A stretch of DNA of 64,000 nt from positions 1,059,001-1,123,000 of the forward strand of contig NC_087111.1 in assembly GCF_963855985.1 (NCBI RefSeq). Direction: 5' to 3'. The notes below the pieces were generated by a model. It ran no database searches. It was not told where the DNA came from and worked only from the letters and a program-made list of their open reading frames with translations. The translations under genes were made by a program, and so were the position numbers. This stretch comes from Ostrinia nubilalis (taxonomy: Eukaryota; Arthropoda; Insecta; Lepidoptera; Crambidae). This document shows, in pieces, positions 45,344 to 55,858 of the stretch (its first letter is position 1; every line of letters begins with the position of its first letter).

Positions 45344-48300
45344 GTGAGTATTGTGGAGTATTCTAGAAGGAGACAGAAAATATTGGTGGTTTTAGATAGC
45401 TGGTAAGGTTTTCTATGCAATGAGTAGATAAAATAATAGAAATGTTTAAGGATGCGCCGGATTCGATCGGATTAGTTTTAGGTAAAAATTGTGCACTTGG
45501 TACCACATTAGGAATCACAGATCTGTGGGAACTACAGCTGTCGCTATACGACGCGGCCGGCAACAAGATGACGGAACATTTGTTGCTAAGATGGCCGGTG
45601 ACTAACTTCAACCCCGCGCAAGTAGTATTTACCGTAAGTTTTGTTGAATGTTGTAGATGTAAATAGAGAAAATATTGAGGGTTCTAAATAGTTGGTAAAG
45701 TGCTCTCTGTGATGGGTAGATAAAATGAACGAAACGTTAAAGGATGCGTCGGATTCGATCGGATTAATTTTCTGTTACTAGACCAAAATTGTACGCTAGG
45801 TACCACTCGCTAAAGATTAGGCATCACAGTTTCGTGGGAACTACAGCTGTCGCTATACGACGCGGCCGGCAACAAGATGACTGAGCATTTGTTGCTAAGA
45901 TGGCCGGTCACGAACTTTAACCCTGCACAAGTTGTTTTCACTGTAAGTATATTATAGAAAAAAACAGAAAATATTGATGGCTTTACATAGCTGGTAAGGT
46001 TTTCTATGCAATGAGTAGATAAAATAAATGAACTGTTAAAGGATGCGCCGGATTCGATCGGATTAGTTTTCTGTGCTAGTTAGATTAAAACTAGCCAAAG
46101 ATTAGGGATCACAGTTCCGTGGGAACTACAGCTGTCGCTATACGACGCGGCCGGCAACAAGATGACGGAACACTTGTTGCTAAGATGGCCGGTTACTAAC
46201 TTCAACCCCGCGCAAGTAGTATTTACTGTGAGTATTGTGGAGTATTCTAAAGCCTGGTCCGTGAGCACGTAGAATCCCGTCCAATGACCCCAAGCTGCCC
46301 ATCCTTGTCGCTCGCGCGTAATTATGTTGCTGTCGCGCTCGCACACTTACTGCGGGCGCCCGTCGCACAGTCGCGACAGCAATATAATTACGCGCGAGCG
46401 ATAAGGATGGGTAGCTTGGGGTCATTGAACAAATTAGGATTAGTTTTCTGTGCTAGTTAAATTAAAACTAGCCAAAGATTAGGGATCACAGTTCCGTGGG
46501 AACTACAGCCGTCGCTATACGACGCGGCCGGCAACAAGATGACGGAACATTTGCTGCTAAGATGGCCGGTGACTAACTTCAACCCCGCGCAAGTAGTATT
46601 TACCGTAAGTATTATGGAATATTCTAGATGGAGACAAAAATATAGGTGGTGCTAGATAGGTGATTAGGTGTTCTGCAAAATGGGTAGATAAAATAATAGA
46701 AATGTTTAAGGATGCGCCGGATTCGATCGGATTAGTTTTCTGTGCTAGTTAGATCAAAACTAGCTAAAGATTAGGGATCACAGTTCCGTGGGAACTACAG
46801 CTGTCGCTATACGACGCGGCCGGCAACAAGATGACGGAACATTTGTTGCTAAGATGGCCGGTCACGAACTTTAACCCCGCGCAAGTAGTATTTACTGTGA
46901 GTATTGTGGAATATTATAGAGGTAAATAGAGAAAATATTGAGGGTTCTAAATAGTTGGTAAAGTGCTCTCTGTGATGAGTAGATAAAATAAATGAATTGT
47001 TAAAGGATGCGCCGGATTCGATCGGATTAATTTTCTGTTACTAGACCAAAATTGTACGCTAGGCACCACTCGCTAAACATTAGGGATCAAAGTTTCGGTG
47101 GAACTACAGCTGTCGCTATACGACGCGGCCGGCAACAAGATGACGGAACACTTGTTGCTAAGATGGCCGGTGACTAACTTCAACCCTGCGCAAGTGGTAT
47201 TTGCTGTGAGTATTGTGGAATATTATAGAAAGAAACAGAAAATATAGGTGGTTCTAGATAGGTGGTAAAGTGTTCTTTGCAATGGGTAGATAAAATAATA
47301 GAAATGTTTAAGGATGCGCCGGATTCGATCGGATTAGTTTTCTGTGCTAGTTAGATCAAAACTAGCTAAAGATTAGGGATCACAGTTCCGTGGGAACTAC
47401 AGCTGTCGCTATACGACGCGGCTGGCAACAAGATGACTGAACATTTGTTGCTAAGATGGCCGGTGACTAACTTTAACCCCGCGCAAGTAGTATTTACTGT
47501 GAGTATTGTGGAATATTCTAGAATGAGACAAAAAATATTGGTGGTGCTAGATAGGTGATTAGGTGTTCTCCACAATGGGTAGATAAAATAATAGAAATGT
47601 TAAAGGATGCGCCGGATTCGATCGGATTAGTTTTCTGTTACTAGACCAAAATTGTACGCTAGGTACCACTCGCTAAAGATTAGGCATCACAGTTTCGTGG
47701 GAACTACAGCTGTCGCTATACGATGCGGCCGGCAACAAGATGACTGAACATTTGTTGCTGAGATGGCCGGTGACTAACTTCAACCCCGCGCAAGTAGTAT
47801 TTACCGTAAGTTTTGTTGAATGTTGTAGAGGTAAATAGAGAAAATATTGAGGGTTCTAAATAGTTGGTAAAGTGCTCTCTGTGATGGGTAGATAAAATAA
47901 ACAAAATGTTAAAGGATGCGCCGGATTCGATCGGATAATTTTCTGTTACTAGACCAAAATTGTACGCTAGGTACCACTCGCTAAAGATTAGGCATCACAG
48001 TTTCGTGGGAACTACAGCTGTCGCTATACGACGCGGCCGGCAACAAGATGACGGAACATTTGTTACTAAGATGGCCGGTCACGAATTTTAACCCCGCGCA
48101 AGTTGTTTTTACTGTAAGTATTGTGAAATATTCTAGAAAGAAACAGAAAATATTGGTGGTTTTAGATAGCTGGTAAGGTTTTCTATGCAATGAGTAGATA
48201 AAATAATAGAAATGTTTAAGGATGCGCCGGATTCGGTCGGATTAGTTTTCTGCAAGTTAGATCAAAATTGTACACTAGCTAAAAATTAGGGATCATAGTT

Positions 48301-48560
48301 TCGGCGGAACAGCTGTCGCTATACGACGCGGCCGGCAACAAGATGACGGAACATTTGTTGCTAAGATGGCCGGTCACGAACTTTAATCCTGCGCAAGTTG
48401 TATTCACTGTAAGTTTTGTTGAATATTCTAGAAGGAGACAAAAAATATAGGTGATTCTAGATAGGTGATTAGGTGAACTCCGCCGGACTCGATCGGATTA
48501 GTTTTCTGTTATTAGATCAAAATTTTACTCTTATGTACCACTTGCTGATGATTAGTGACC
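45235..48560 (+). repeat. Tandem array of 11 exon-6 3' halves
   Basis: Units of about 285-309 bp, each with ~107 bp of exon, a donor (GTGAGT or GTAAGT) and ~190 bp of intron. Exon parts end at 45343, 45633, 45942, 46227, 46604, 46896, 47205, 47498, 47805, 48113 and 48408. Two intron types alternate (about 292 and 308 bp spacing). Exon parts differ almost only at synonymous sites; intron parts vary by substitutions and indels. Each extra copy has an in-phase AG at CTACAG|CTG (GAACAG|CTG in the last) but a weak pyrimidine tract. A family Y MITE sits between copies 4 and 5. Confidence 0.9.
46250..46432. mobile_element. Palindromic TA-MITE family Y, copy 3 (inside the exon-6 array)
   Basis: Same family as 43720-43929; the left end AAGCCTGGTCCGTGAGCACG is intact, the right end is truncated near GGGTCATTGAAC. 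Inserted in the intron of array unit 4. Confidence 0.75.
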
Positions 48561-48586
48561 AGTTTCAATCTTTTTTTTGTCCACAG

Positions 48587-48678
48587 GATCTTTCGAGTGA
48601 TGTGAAGAGAGAAAAAGTGTATTTAGTGTGCCATGTAGTAAGGATAGGATCTATGGACCCACAGAATATTGATCACAG
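48587..48678 (+). CDS. mbc: mbc/DOCK exon 7
   Basis: Acceptor TTTTTTTTGTCCACAG, 30 codons plus 2 nt, donor CAG|GTAAGC. It reads DLSSDVKREKVYLVCHVVRI, matching DLGSKDLKREK...VCQIVRVG of DOCK1. The first residue follows exon 6's VFT in phase 0, showing that the exon-6 array is not needed to join exon 6 to exon 7. Confidence 0.9.
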
Positions 48679-49090
48679 GTAAGCATCAGTAGCCTCGTAT
48701 TCACTTGAGTAGCCTCAGGCCACAGATCACAGAAACTACAGGGAGATGTGACAAAGGGGCGGGGCCAGTGTCGCAGCAATATGCCCAAAAACAGAACAAT
48801 TTGATGATGACAGCAGCGACGTCATAATGTAAACAGTTTACATTGCTTGCTAAAGATTCGAATGATACCGCATTGGACAATGAGCACATATTTTGATTAC
48901 TTTGTGTGTGTGAATTTATAATGCGACACTGAGGTTCGAACTCAGCGCATTAGTTGCATCTCTCTATATCTATGCCTCAGGCTCAACTGTCAATAAGAGG
49001 TTGCTCGATCTGAGGATGCTCAAGTGGATATGACGGATGATTCCAGCAGTGGACAAAAGCTTTCTTCTCCTAGCATCAACTTCGTTTTGA

Positions 49091-49299
49091 CAGAGTAAAT
49101 ACAAATGAGTAGGTCATCTTCATAGAAACGCACGTGAGCGCGCACGCACACACTGACAAAATTCGGCGCAACACCCCGCTAATCCCCGCTAAATTGTGCC
49201 AGTGTGTGCGTGCGCGTCGCATACGTATTGGCGCGCTCACATACAAACCGCGCTCGGTGCGTTTCTATGAATATGACCTACTCATTTGTATTTACTCTG
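49091..49299. mobile_element. MITE with 7-bp TSD
   Basis: 209 bp with inverted ends CAGAGTAAATACAAATGAGT / ACTCATTTGTATTTACTCTG flanked by GTTTTGA (49084-49090, 49300-49306). It lies only 31 bp before the next exon, so its right end adjoins the exon-8 acceptor region. Confidence 0.75.
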
Positions 49300-49330
49300 G
49301 TTTTGATGTTGATTGATAACTCTGTCGCAG

Positions 49331-49474
49331 ACGGAGTTCCATCGCCGCCGGAGCGCCGGTTTCTTTTTCGGCGGCCGGCGGCATGCGGCGACCGTTCGGC
49401 GTAGCGTGCGCTGACGTCACGCGCCACCTAGCCGCCGACAACCCTGACAAACACATACAAGTGCCATTTTACGC
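49331..49474 (+). CDS. mbc: mbc/DOCK exon 8
   Basis: Acceptor TCTGTCGCAG; the first base completes Arg, then 47 codons plus 2 nt to donor GC|GTAAGT. It contains GGMRRPFGVACADVTRHL and KHIQVPFYA, the RRPFGVAVMDVT...FIPFQP segment of DOCK1-type proteins. Unusually GC-rich for the window. The short 5' neighbourhood was remodelled by a MITE 31 bp upstream. Confidence 0.9.
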
Positions 49475-49486
49475 GTAAGTAGAGCT

Positions 49487-49605
49487 AGGGTGTCTGACGC
49501 AGAATGTGCACTTCGCAATATGCGCACTTTTCCATATTCATATTACACAAACAAACTTCAGCCTTTACATTTTGCGAAGTGCACGTTCTGTGTCAGACCC
49601 AAGCT
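49487..49605. mobile_element. Small MITE, TIR GTCTGAC(G/A)CAGAA
   Basis: Inverted ends GTCTGACGCAGAATGTGCAC / GTGCACGTTCTGTGTCAGAC continue into CTTCGCAA/TTGCGAAG. AGCTAGGGT is found at both flanks, though exact boundaries are uncertain. It lies 12 bp after the exon-8 donor. Confidence 0.6.
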
Positions 49606-49678
49606 AGGGTATACTAGCCATTGTTCGTGACTTTGTTTACTTTGTATTTTAGAGTGAGTTCCAATGAAGCGTAAAAGC

Positions 49679-50549
49679 TGTAACGGTTAGCGTTACCGCT
49701 GACGTTATCTTAGATCTAAATTCTAATTTAATTACTATTATCTACCTAAATAAATAAACTTTAATAATAATATATCTAAATCTACGTAAACTACCTAACT
49801 AAATAACTTAATTAAATAATTTATATTGTTCTACACTAATAAAATAAATAAAATAATGAATCTACAAGCAAACCCGCGCGAAACAAGTTGTTAAATATTT
49901 CTTTTGTTCTCTGTCGAGCGGGCGGGCTGTTTTTTATGCATGCGCAAGCGACGCGCCTACGGCCTCGATGCTCCCGCCGCGTCTCGTAGTCCGAGCCAGA
50001 GCGTTATTGAGCACGGACGTATCGCTGTCCGTCACCGCCGGTCCCGCGATGTACGTAACTTTATAAAACTCTAAAATGTAATCGCGTATTGGTGAACCCC
50101 GCTACCGGGGTTCACGTTTACCTTCACGCTCATCTTCTTCACTACAAAAACCTGCCATGCATGGCCAGCGCACTACAGCCGAACTACCACTTGGCTCCTC
50201 AACCCGGCGGAGCTGCCTGCCGTGTCGGACGGCCCGTGCGCACACTCTAAGTGGCCCTACACCACAGTGCGTACGGCCCTAGCCGTCTGGCGCGTCGACA
50301 GCACTGCGGGCCCACCACCAGCGAGGAACCAAACCACATCACCATCAATGCTAGCGAGGACAGTGGTTTGAATACACTACCACCGGTGACGAATCTCGTG
50401 CGATATGATAGTTTGCTCGACAACCCACACCCTTAAGGTCTCTTTTGCTCTTAAATAAATAAATTACTTGTTAACCTAAATTATCTTTTATTTCTCAAAC
50501 TAAATCTAAATTCTATTATGTCACTTGGCCTAAAGCCCTAACCGTGACA
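49679..50549 (+). mobile_element. Solo LTR of an LTR retrotransposon
   Basis: 871 bp beginning TGTAACGGTTAG and ending CTAACCGTGACA (short inverted TG...CA ends), flanked by the 4-bp duplication AAGC (49675-49678, 50550-50553). It contains a GC-rich centre and AATAAATAAA toward the 3' end, suiting a poly-A signal. No internal gag-pol remains, so recombination between LTRs is inferred. Confidence 0.65.
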
Positions 50550-50810
50550 AAGCTTTGCTCCCAAGATGACGCATCTAGGTGCCCGGTATGAGTATTATAC
50601 AGCCACACATAATAAGTACTAGTTATTGCCAGCGACCTCGCCCATCGTTGCATTCTAGAAAAAGTACCAATGATGGAGAGAAATCTTTCTTTATCAAATG
50701 GTTCTAGACTTAAATGCCTAAAATTAATTATTTTTAGTAATTTGATTTTTCAAGCTCGCCTTCACATGGCATAACAGATTTTAAAATTGAACCTTGTTTT
50801 TTATTTGCAG

Positions 50811-50934
50811 ATGTGAAAAAGAAAACATGGACACGTTACTGAAGAAAGTCCTGACGAATAGAGATCTCAAAGACGCGAAACATTCCCAAGGACTCTGGGT
50901 GTCGTTACAGCTAGTTGAAGGAGATTTGAAACAG
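50811..50934 (+). CDS. mbc: mbc/DOCK exon 9
   Basis: Acceptor TTTTTTATTTGCAG; the first base completes Ala, then 41 codons to donor CAG|GTACAT (phase 0). It reads MDTLLKKVLTNRDLKD and GLWVSLQLVEGDLKQ, matching FLQTVINKVI...GLWVTLKLLPGDIHQ of DOCK1. This is the last linker exon before DHR-1. Confidence 0.9.
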
Positions 50935-51089
50935 GTACATTATGTTTACATCTACATATTATAGACTTTATTTCTTTGTCTTAAGGTTCAAAAACTCCGA
51001 AACACTAAGGTATATGCCTGTTCAATGGTTAAACAATATTATACCGATACCTAAGGGTATATTATGATATTGTCTACCCGATAGTCTTA

Positions 51090-51155
51090 TGTTATTCGTT
51101 CGTTTCAGTCAAATGACGTCCACTGCTGGACAAAGGCCTTACCCAAGGAGTTCCA
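51090..51155 (-). mobile_element. RTE-like LINE 3' tip, minus strand
   Basis: GTCAAATGACGTCCACTGCTGGACAAAGGCC, the tail phrase of the same LINE family as 40958-41112. About 65 bp only. Confidence 0.5.
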
Positions 51156-51204
51156 AAACTTTAGTTATTCAGTTTTCGATATTAAATTGTGCCTTTGCTT
51201 CCAG

Positions 51205-51414
51205 ATCCGCGAGGAAAACCCACACATAGTGGTCGGCAACACAACAGTGGCTCGAAAAATGGGTTTCCCAGAAGTAATATTGCCGGGCGATGCTCGCAAC
51301 GAGTTATACGTGACGGTGGTCAGTGGATCCTTCTCTAAAGGCGGCGGGAAGTCGTCTGAAAGAAACATTGAGTTGGCGGCGCGATTGGTGGACAAGCATG
51401 GACGAACTTTGTCG
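51205..51414 (+). CDS. mbc: mbc/DOCK exon 10 (start of DHR-1)
   Basis: Acceptor CCTTTGCTTCCAG, exactly 70 codons, donor TCG|GTAAGT (phase 0). It contains IREENPHIVVGNTTVARKMG, FPEVILPGDARNELYVT and GGKSSERNIELAARL. This is the start of the DHR-1 (C2-like) phosphoinositide-binding domain that brings DOCK proteins to PIP3-rich membrane. Similarity to DOCK1 (GFPEIIMPGDVRNDIYVTL) is very high. Its 3' part is tandemly repeated downstream. Confidence 0.92.
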
Positions 51415-52113
51415 GTAAGTTTTGGCAACACTAGTGACTTTCAGACACGTTCCTAGAGTCTTATGTGGACAGCGGATCCTTCTCTAAAGGCGGCGGCAAG
51501 TCGTCTGAAAGAAACATTGAGTTGGCGGCACGATTGGTGGACAAGCATGGACGCACTTTGTCTGTAAGTTTTGGCAACACTAGTGACTTTTAGATACGTT
51601 CCTAGAGTCTTATGTGGACAGCGGATCCTTCTCGAAAGGCGGCGGCAAGTCGTCTGAGAGAAACATTGAGTTGGCGGCACGATTGGTGGACAACCATGGA
51701 CGCACTTTGTCGGTAAGTTTTGGCAACACTAGTGACTTTCAGATACGTTCCTAGAGTCTTATGTGGACAGCGGATCCTTCTCGAAAGGCGGCGGCAAGTC
51801 GTCTGAAAGAAACATTGAGTTGGCGACACGATTGGTGGACAAGCATGGACGCACTTTGTCGGTAAGTTTTGGCAACACTAGTGACTTTCAGATACGTTCC
51901 TAGAGTCTTATGTGGACAGCGGATCCTTCTCTAAAGGCGGCGGCAAGTCGTCTGAGAGAAACATTGAGTTGGCGGCACGATTGGTGGACAAGCATGGACG
52001 CACTTTGTCGGTAAGTGTTGGCAACACTAGTGACTTTCAGATACGTTCCTAGAGTCAATGTGGACAACGGATCCTTTTCGAAAGGCTGCGGCAAGTTTTC
52101 CGAGAGAAACATT
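51316..52113 (+). repeat. Tandem array of exon-10 3' halves
   Basis: After the true exon end, the segment GTGGACAGCGGATCCTTCTC... plus donor and ~45 bp of intron repeats at 51466, 51614, 51763, 51912 and 52060 (148-149 bp period). Differences from exon 10 are mostly synonymous (TCT/TCG, GAA/GAG, GCG/GCA, CGA/CGC), but Lys-to-Asn (unit 2) and Ala-to-Thr (unit 3) occur and unit 5 is decayed. I see no phase-0 acceptor for the units. Unit 5 is split by the fold-back element at 52114. Confidence 0.88.
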
Positions 52114-54422
52114 TAGTCTAAGATCCCGCTATACAAGGACCTTCACCGAGATGCTTATTTGATGAAACATATTTTATATTCAATTTAACATGTCAATAAT
52201 TATATTGCTTAAGGGTTGCCTAATAAATTTCAGTCCAGGATATGATTAATTAATCATTAAAAAAAGTTTTATTTTTAAATATTTCATCGGTTTGATTATT
52301 AAACAAACTCCATACCAATCGAAAGTATGAAGCCCATAGAATATGCAAACGTTAGGTTGCCTATTCTTTTCCAGTCATAACTCTCGGGTTGCCAGGTATA
52401 AACAGGTAAATTGATAGAGCATTTTGCATCGGTCTGATAATTTAATCAAATATAAATGAAAATAAAGATTATTTCATTATGAACACGGTGGTATAGGGTT
52501 GCCTGCGAAAAATCAGTCCTGAATGACGGTTGTCGAATTTTGTAAAGTGAAATTAAAACTGAAAGGTGACATTTTGCGAGTAGTTGGCAACATTTGGGAA
52601 AGACGAGTTGTATGAGGCGTTTGTGTGTCTTGTCAAGAGGTGTCGCTTGGGTGAAGAAATTTCTCCAGTGTTGCTATGCTTTCGGAGATTTGGTCCAAAA
52701 ATGTCGAAAGTGGAAATAACGACTTCCGGTCAAAAATTTAGATGACGCCTCCTGCAAAAGAGTCGTACAAATGACATTTGATCATTTTCATCTCGATCAC
52801 CTGGCAACACTGGCAGCTACGGGGAAAAGTATTTTTTTTTCGACATGGGTGTCTTTAAAGTTAAGGACGGACAGAAGGAGATATGGCAGAAAAAAACCAA
52901 AAATGGGGTTTGGTCGGTTATACAACCCAGATTATGGGAAAAATCCGAAAATTCAGAAAATCAAGATGGTGACCGAGTGAGCGGTCATTTTGTAAAAAGT
53001 TTCAGATTTCTGATTTTTCAAATGCATTTTTTGGGCAGTTGGCAACATTTGGGAAACTCGAGTTGTATAGAGCGATTACGTAGTTTGCTAAGGAGTATCG
53101 TTTGGAAAAACAACATTTTCCAGTGTTGCCATACTTTGAAAGATTTGGTCAAAACATGTAAAAAATGGAAATAACGACTTTTGGTCCAAAATTTGGATGA
53201 CGCCTCCTGCAAATAGGTCAAACTAATGACATTTGACTATTTTTATCTCGATTACCTGGCAACACTGGCAGTTACGGGGCCACAAAATTTTGGGACTTGG
53301 GTGGTTTTAAGGCATTGTTTCACGGGATTGGTTTAGTTAGAAAAAAAGTAAAAATGGGTTTCGGCGCGGAAAATGGTCTAGATTAAGCGAAAAATGCAAT
53401 AAGTATGGCAACACTGGAAAATGTTGTTTTTCCAAACGATACTCCTTAGCAAACTACGTAATCGCTCTATACAACTCGAGTTTCCCAAATGTTGCCAACT
53501 GCCCAAAAAATGCATTTGAAAAATCAGAAATCTGAAACTTTTTACAAAATGGCCGCTCACTCGGTCACCATCTTGATTTTCTGAATTTTCGGATTTTTCC
53601 CATAATTTTGGTCGTATAACCGACCAAACCCCATTTTTGGATTTTTTCTGCCATATCTCCTTCTGTCCGTCCTTAACTTTAAAGACACCCATGTCGAAAA
53701 AAAATACTTTTCCCCATAGCTGCAAGTGTTGCCAGGTGATCGAGATGAAAATGGTCAAATGTCATTTGTACGACCCTTTTGCAGGAGGCGTCATCCAAAT
53801 TTTTGACCGGAAGTCGTTATTTCCACTCTCGACATTTTTGGACCAAATCTCCGAAAGCATGGCAACACTGGAGAAATTTCTTCACCCAAGCGACACCTCT
53901 TGATAAGACACACAAACGCCTCATACAACTCGTCTTTCCCAAATGTTGCCAACTACTCGCAAAATGTCACCTTTCAGTTTTAATTTCACTTTACAAAATT
54001 CGACAACCGTCATTCAGGACTGATTTTTCGCAGGCAACCCTATACCACCGTGTTCATAATGAAATAATCTTTATTTTCATTTATATTTGATTAAATTATC
54101 AGACCGATGCAAAATGCTCTATCAATTTACCTGTTTATACCTGGCAACCCGAGAGTTATGACTGGAAAAGAATAGGCAACCTAACGTTTGCATATTCTAT
54201 GGGCTTCATACTTTCGATTGGTATGGAGTTTGTTTAATAATCAAACCGATGAAATATTTAAAAATAAAACTTTTTTTAATGATTAATTAATCATATCCTG
54301 GACTGAAATTTATTAGGCAACCCTTAAGCAATATAATTATTGACATGTTAAATTGAATATAAAATATGTTTCATCAAATAAGCATCTCGGTGAAGGTCGT
54401 TGTATAGCGGGATCTTATACTA
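52114..54422. mobile_element. Large fold-back (inverted-repeat) element
   Basis: Two ~1.03 kb arms (about 52114-53146 and 53399-54422) are near-identical reverse complements around a ~250-bp spacer. Ends TAGTCTAAGATCCCGCTATA / TATAGCGGGATCTTATACTA are flanked by a 3-bp ATT duplication (52111-52113, 54423-54425). Each arm repeats a GTTGCCA/GGCAACACTGG module. The frames within are not recognised as a transposase. Removing it rejoins AACATT|GAGTTGG of the exon-10 repeat unit. Confidence 0.88.
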
Positions 54423-54458
54423 ATTGAGTTGGCGACACGATTAGTGCCAAATCTAGAC
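54423..54458 (+). pseudogene. Remainder of exon-10 repeat unit 5
   Basis: ATTGAGTTGGCGACACGATTAGTG continues the repeat unit that stops at 52113; it then decays and has no donor. It shares the ACA codon with unit 3. Confidence 0.75.
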
Positions 54459-54551
54459 AAGTCTGAGTTTTTTTAATGAAATCTGTGTTTGAAATAAATT
54501 ATGTAAGTATACTGCCTGCTAATAAACTGCGTCCTTATTCTTTTTGCACAG

Positions 54552-54650
54552 AGTGTAATATCGGTCGGCGCCGGCGTGAACCTAGTAGATGAGTTCACGT
54601 CCATAGTATACTACCACGACGACCGGCCCCGCTGGCAGGAGGTGTTCAAG
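54552..54650 (+). CDS. mbc: mbc/DOCK exon 11 (DHR-1)
   Basis: Acceptor TTCTTTTTGCACAG, 33 codons, donor AAG|GTATGA (phase 0 both ends). It reads VISVGAGVNLVDEFTS and IVYYHDDRPRWQEVFK, equivalent to VIFPGAGDEAISEYKSVIYY...PRWFETVK of DOCK1, a DHR-1 core strand. It lies about 100 bp past the fold-back element. Confidence 0.9.
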
Positions 54651-55092
54651 GTATGACTTCTTTTGTTATTTCTTAAAAAGTACTTGAAAAACTCATAAAA
54701 CTTATTTATTTTTGCATGTATGATTTTAAAAAGCACGTTTACATGACCCAGTATTAAAAATAAAACCAAGTTTTTATGTCAAACGTTAAGCCTAGGCGCA
54801 GACCACCGATTTTTCGTCGGTCGATAGTTTAGTCGGGCAGTTGATCAGTATGGGCATGTATGCATGTATTCTTCATACAATTTAAAATCGGGCACAACTA
54901 TCGGCCAACTAAAAATCAACGGTGTGCGCCTACTCTAAGTCTTTCGATGGACCATTGTGTACACAGGTCGATTAATGAGACCGATTAATCTTTTTCATTA
55001 TTTTACGTGACATGAAATTATTTTTGGCTACTTTTTAAAGACTGCACATACCCGCGCTTTGAATACAAGTTTTATCCTGAAAAGCTCGTCTA

Positions 55093-55205
55093 AAGTCCGG
55101 CCGCCGAGCAGATAGAATTTCGTACAATGACCCCAACCTACCCATCCTTATTGCTCGAAAGCTACCCATCCTTAGCGAAATTCTATCTGCTCGGCGACCG
55201 GACTT
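55093..55205. mobile_element. Palindromic TA-MITE family Y, short diverged copy
   Basis: AAGTCCGGCCGCCGAGCAGA / TCTGCTCGGCGACCGGACTT with TA on both flanks; only 113 bp, with the central part deleted. Related to 60718-60923. Confidence 0.7.
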
Positions 55206-55232
55206 TAGTAGTAAAATAGTTGTTAGTATCGT

Positions 55233-55748
55233 CGGGCCTGTTCATCTCCGCGAGTTTATATCGAAAACAAAACACGCACGATGGCCCACCTACAGGATAC
55301 TATTCGACAAGGCCTCACATACGAGCGAACATTGACTCACGCACGCGTATTCTTGTATATGATGGAAGAAAATAACGAAAATGGTGTACTGAATACTGTG
55401 CAGTATTTAACTGCCTAAATAATAATAAAAACACAGAATGTACTTTTTTAAGTTGCCTCAAGACACTGAGAGGTAAATAAGTAGTTAATATTATTCTTGA
55501 TAATTCATGCTAAATCATGTATTTCCTCCGCCATTTTCCGCAGTTTGGCACCTCACGTCACATCATTTTACCGAAGTCAGCCCTAAAGCTTCGGCGCAGT
55601 GCCGATCACTGACGTTTGTCAACAAAATGGTGCTTGACTCTTGAGACAGGCTAAATTACACCATATTGTTAGTGACATTGAGCATACATTTTTTTAAATA
55701 CCTTCGCGAAGTAAAACTTCTGTACGTAGTACTTATTATTATTCTGTG
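55233..55748 (+). mobile_element. 7-bp-TSD element family X, copy C
   Basis: 516 bp, CGGGCCTGTTC to TATTATTCTGTG, flanked by perfect GTATCGT (55226-55232, 55749-55755). It carries the small ORF MAHLQDTIRQGL...NTVQYLTA intact (55282-55419), with three extra codons relative to copy A. Nearly identical to copy A over most of its length. Confidence 0.85.
55282..55419 (+). CDS. Small conserved ORF in family X (45 aa)
   Basis: Same product as 32889-33017 apart from Cys/Tyr after RVFL and a NEN insertion followed by GVL for GIV. The insertion is a multiple of three, which keeps the frame. Unknown function. Confidence 0.4.
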
Positions 55749-55858
55749 GTATCGTTAAATACTGAGAAGCCTTATTTGCTTGTCCTAAGCGACAGGTGCC
55801 CGCTGTGAAGCGTAAGCCTTTATAGCGTACTTGATATTCAATCATTCTTTTGTCCCAG

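Noticed and set aside
45184..48190. Several minus-strand frames of 69-98 codons over the exon-6 array
   Set aside because: Antisense of a strongly biased coding repeat; the sense strand has DOCK homology and donors.
50251..50436. A 61-codon GC-rich frame
   Set aside because: It lies inside the solo LTR and has no domain; probably LTR leader sequence.
51453..52112. Minus-strand open frames of 70-75 codons that are similar to each other
   Set aside because: They are antisense shadows of the exon-10 tandem repeats.
52845..54090. Open frames of 100-126 codons in both arms of the fold-back element
   Set aside because: They are mirror images of each other across the inverted repeat, have no transposase motif and contain no catalytic signature.
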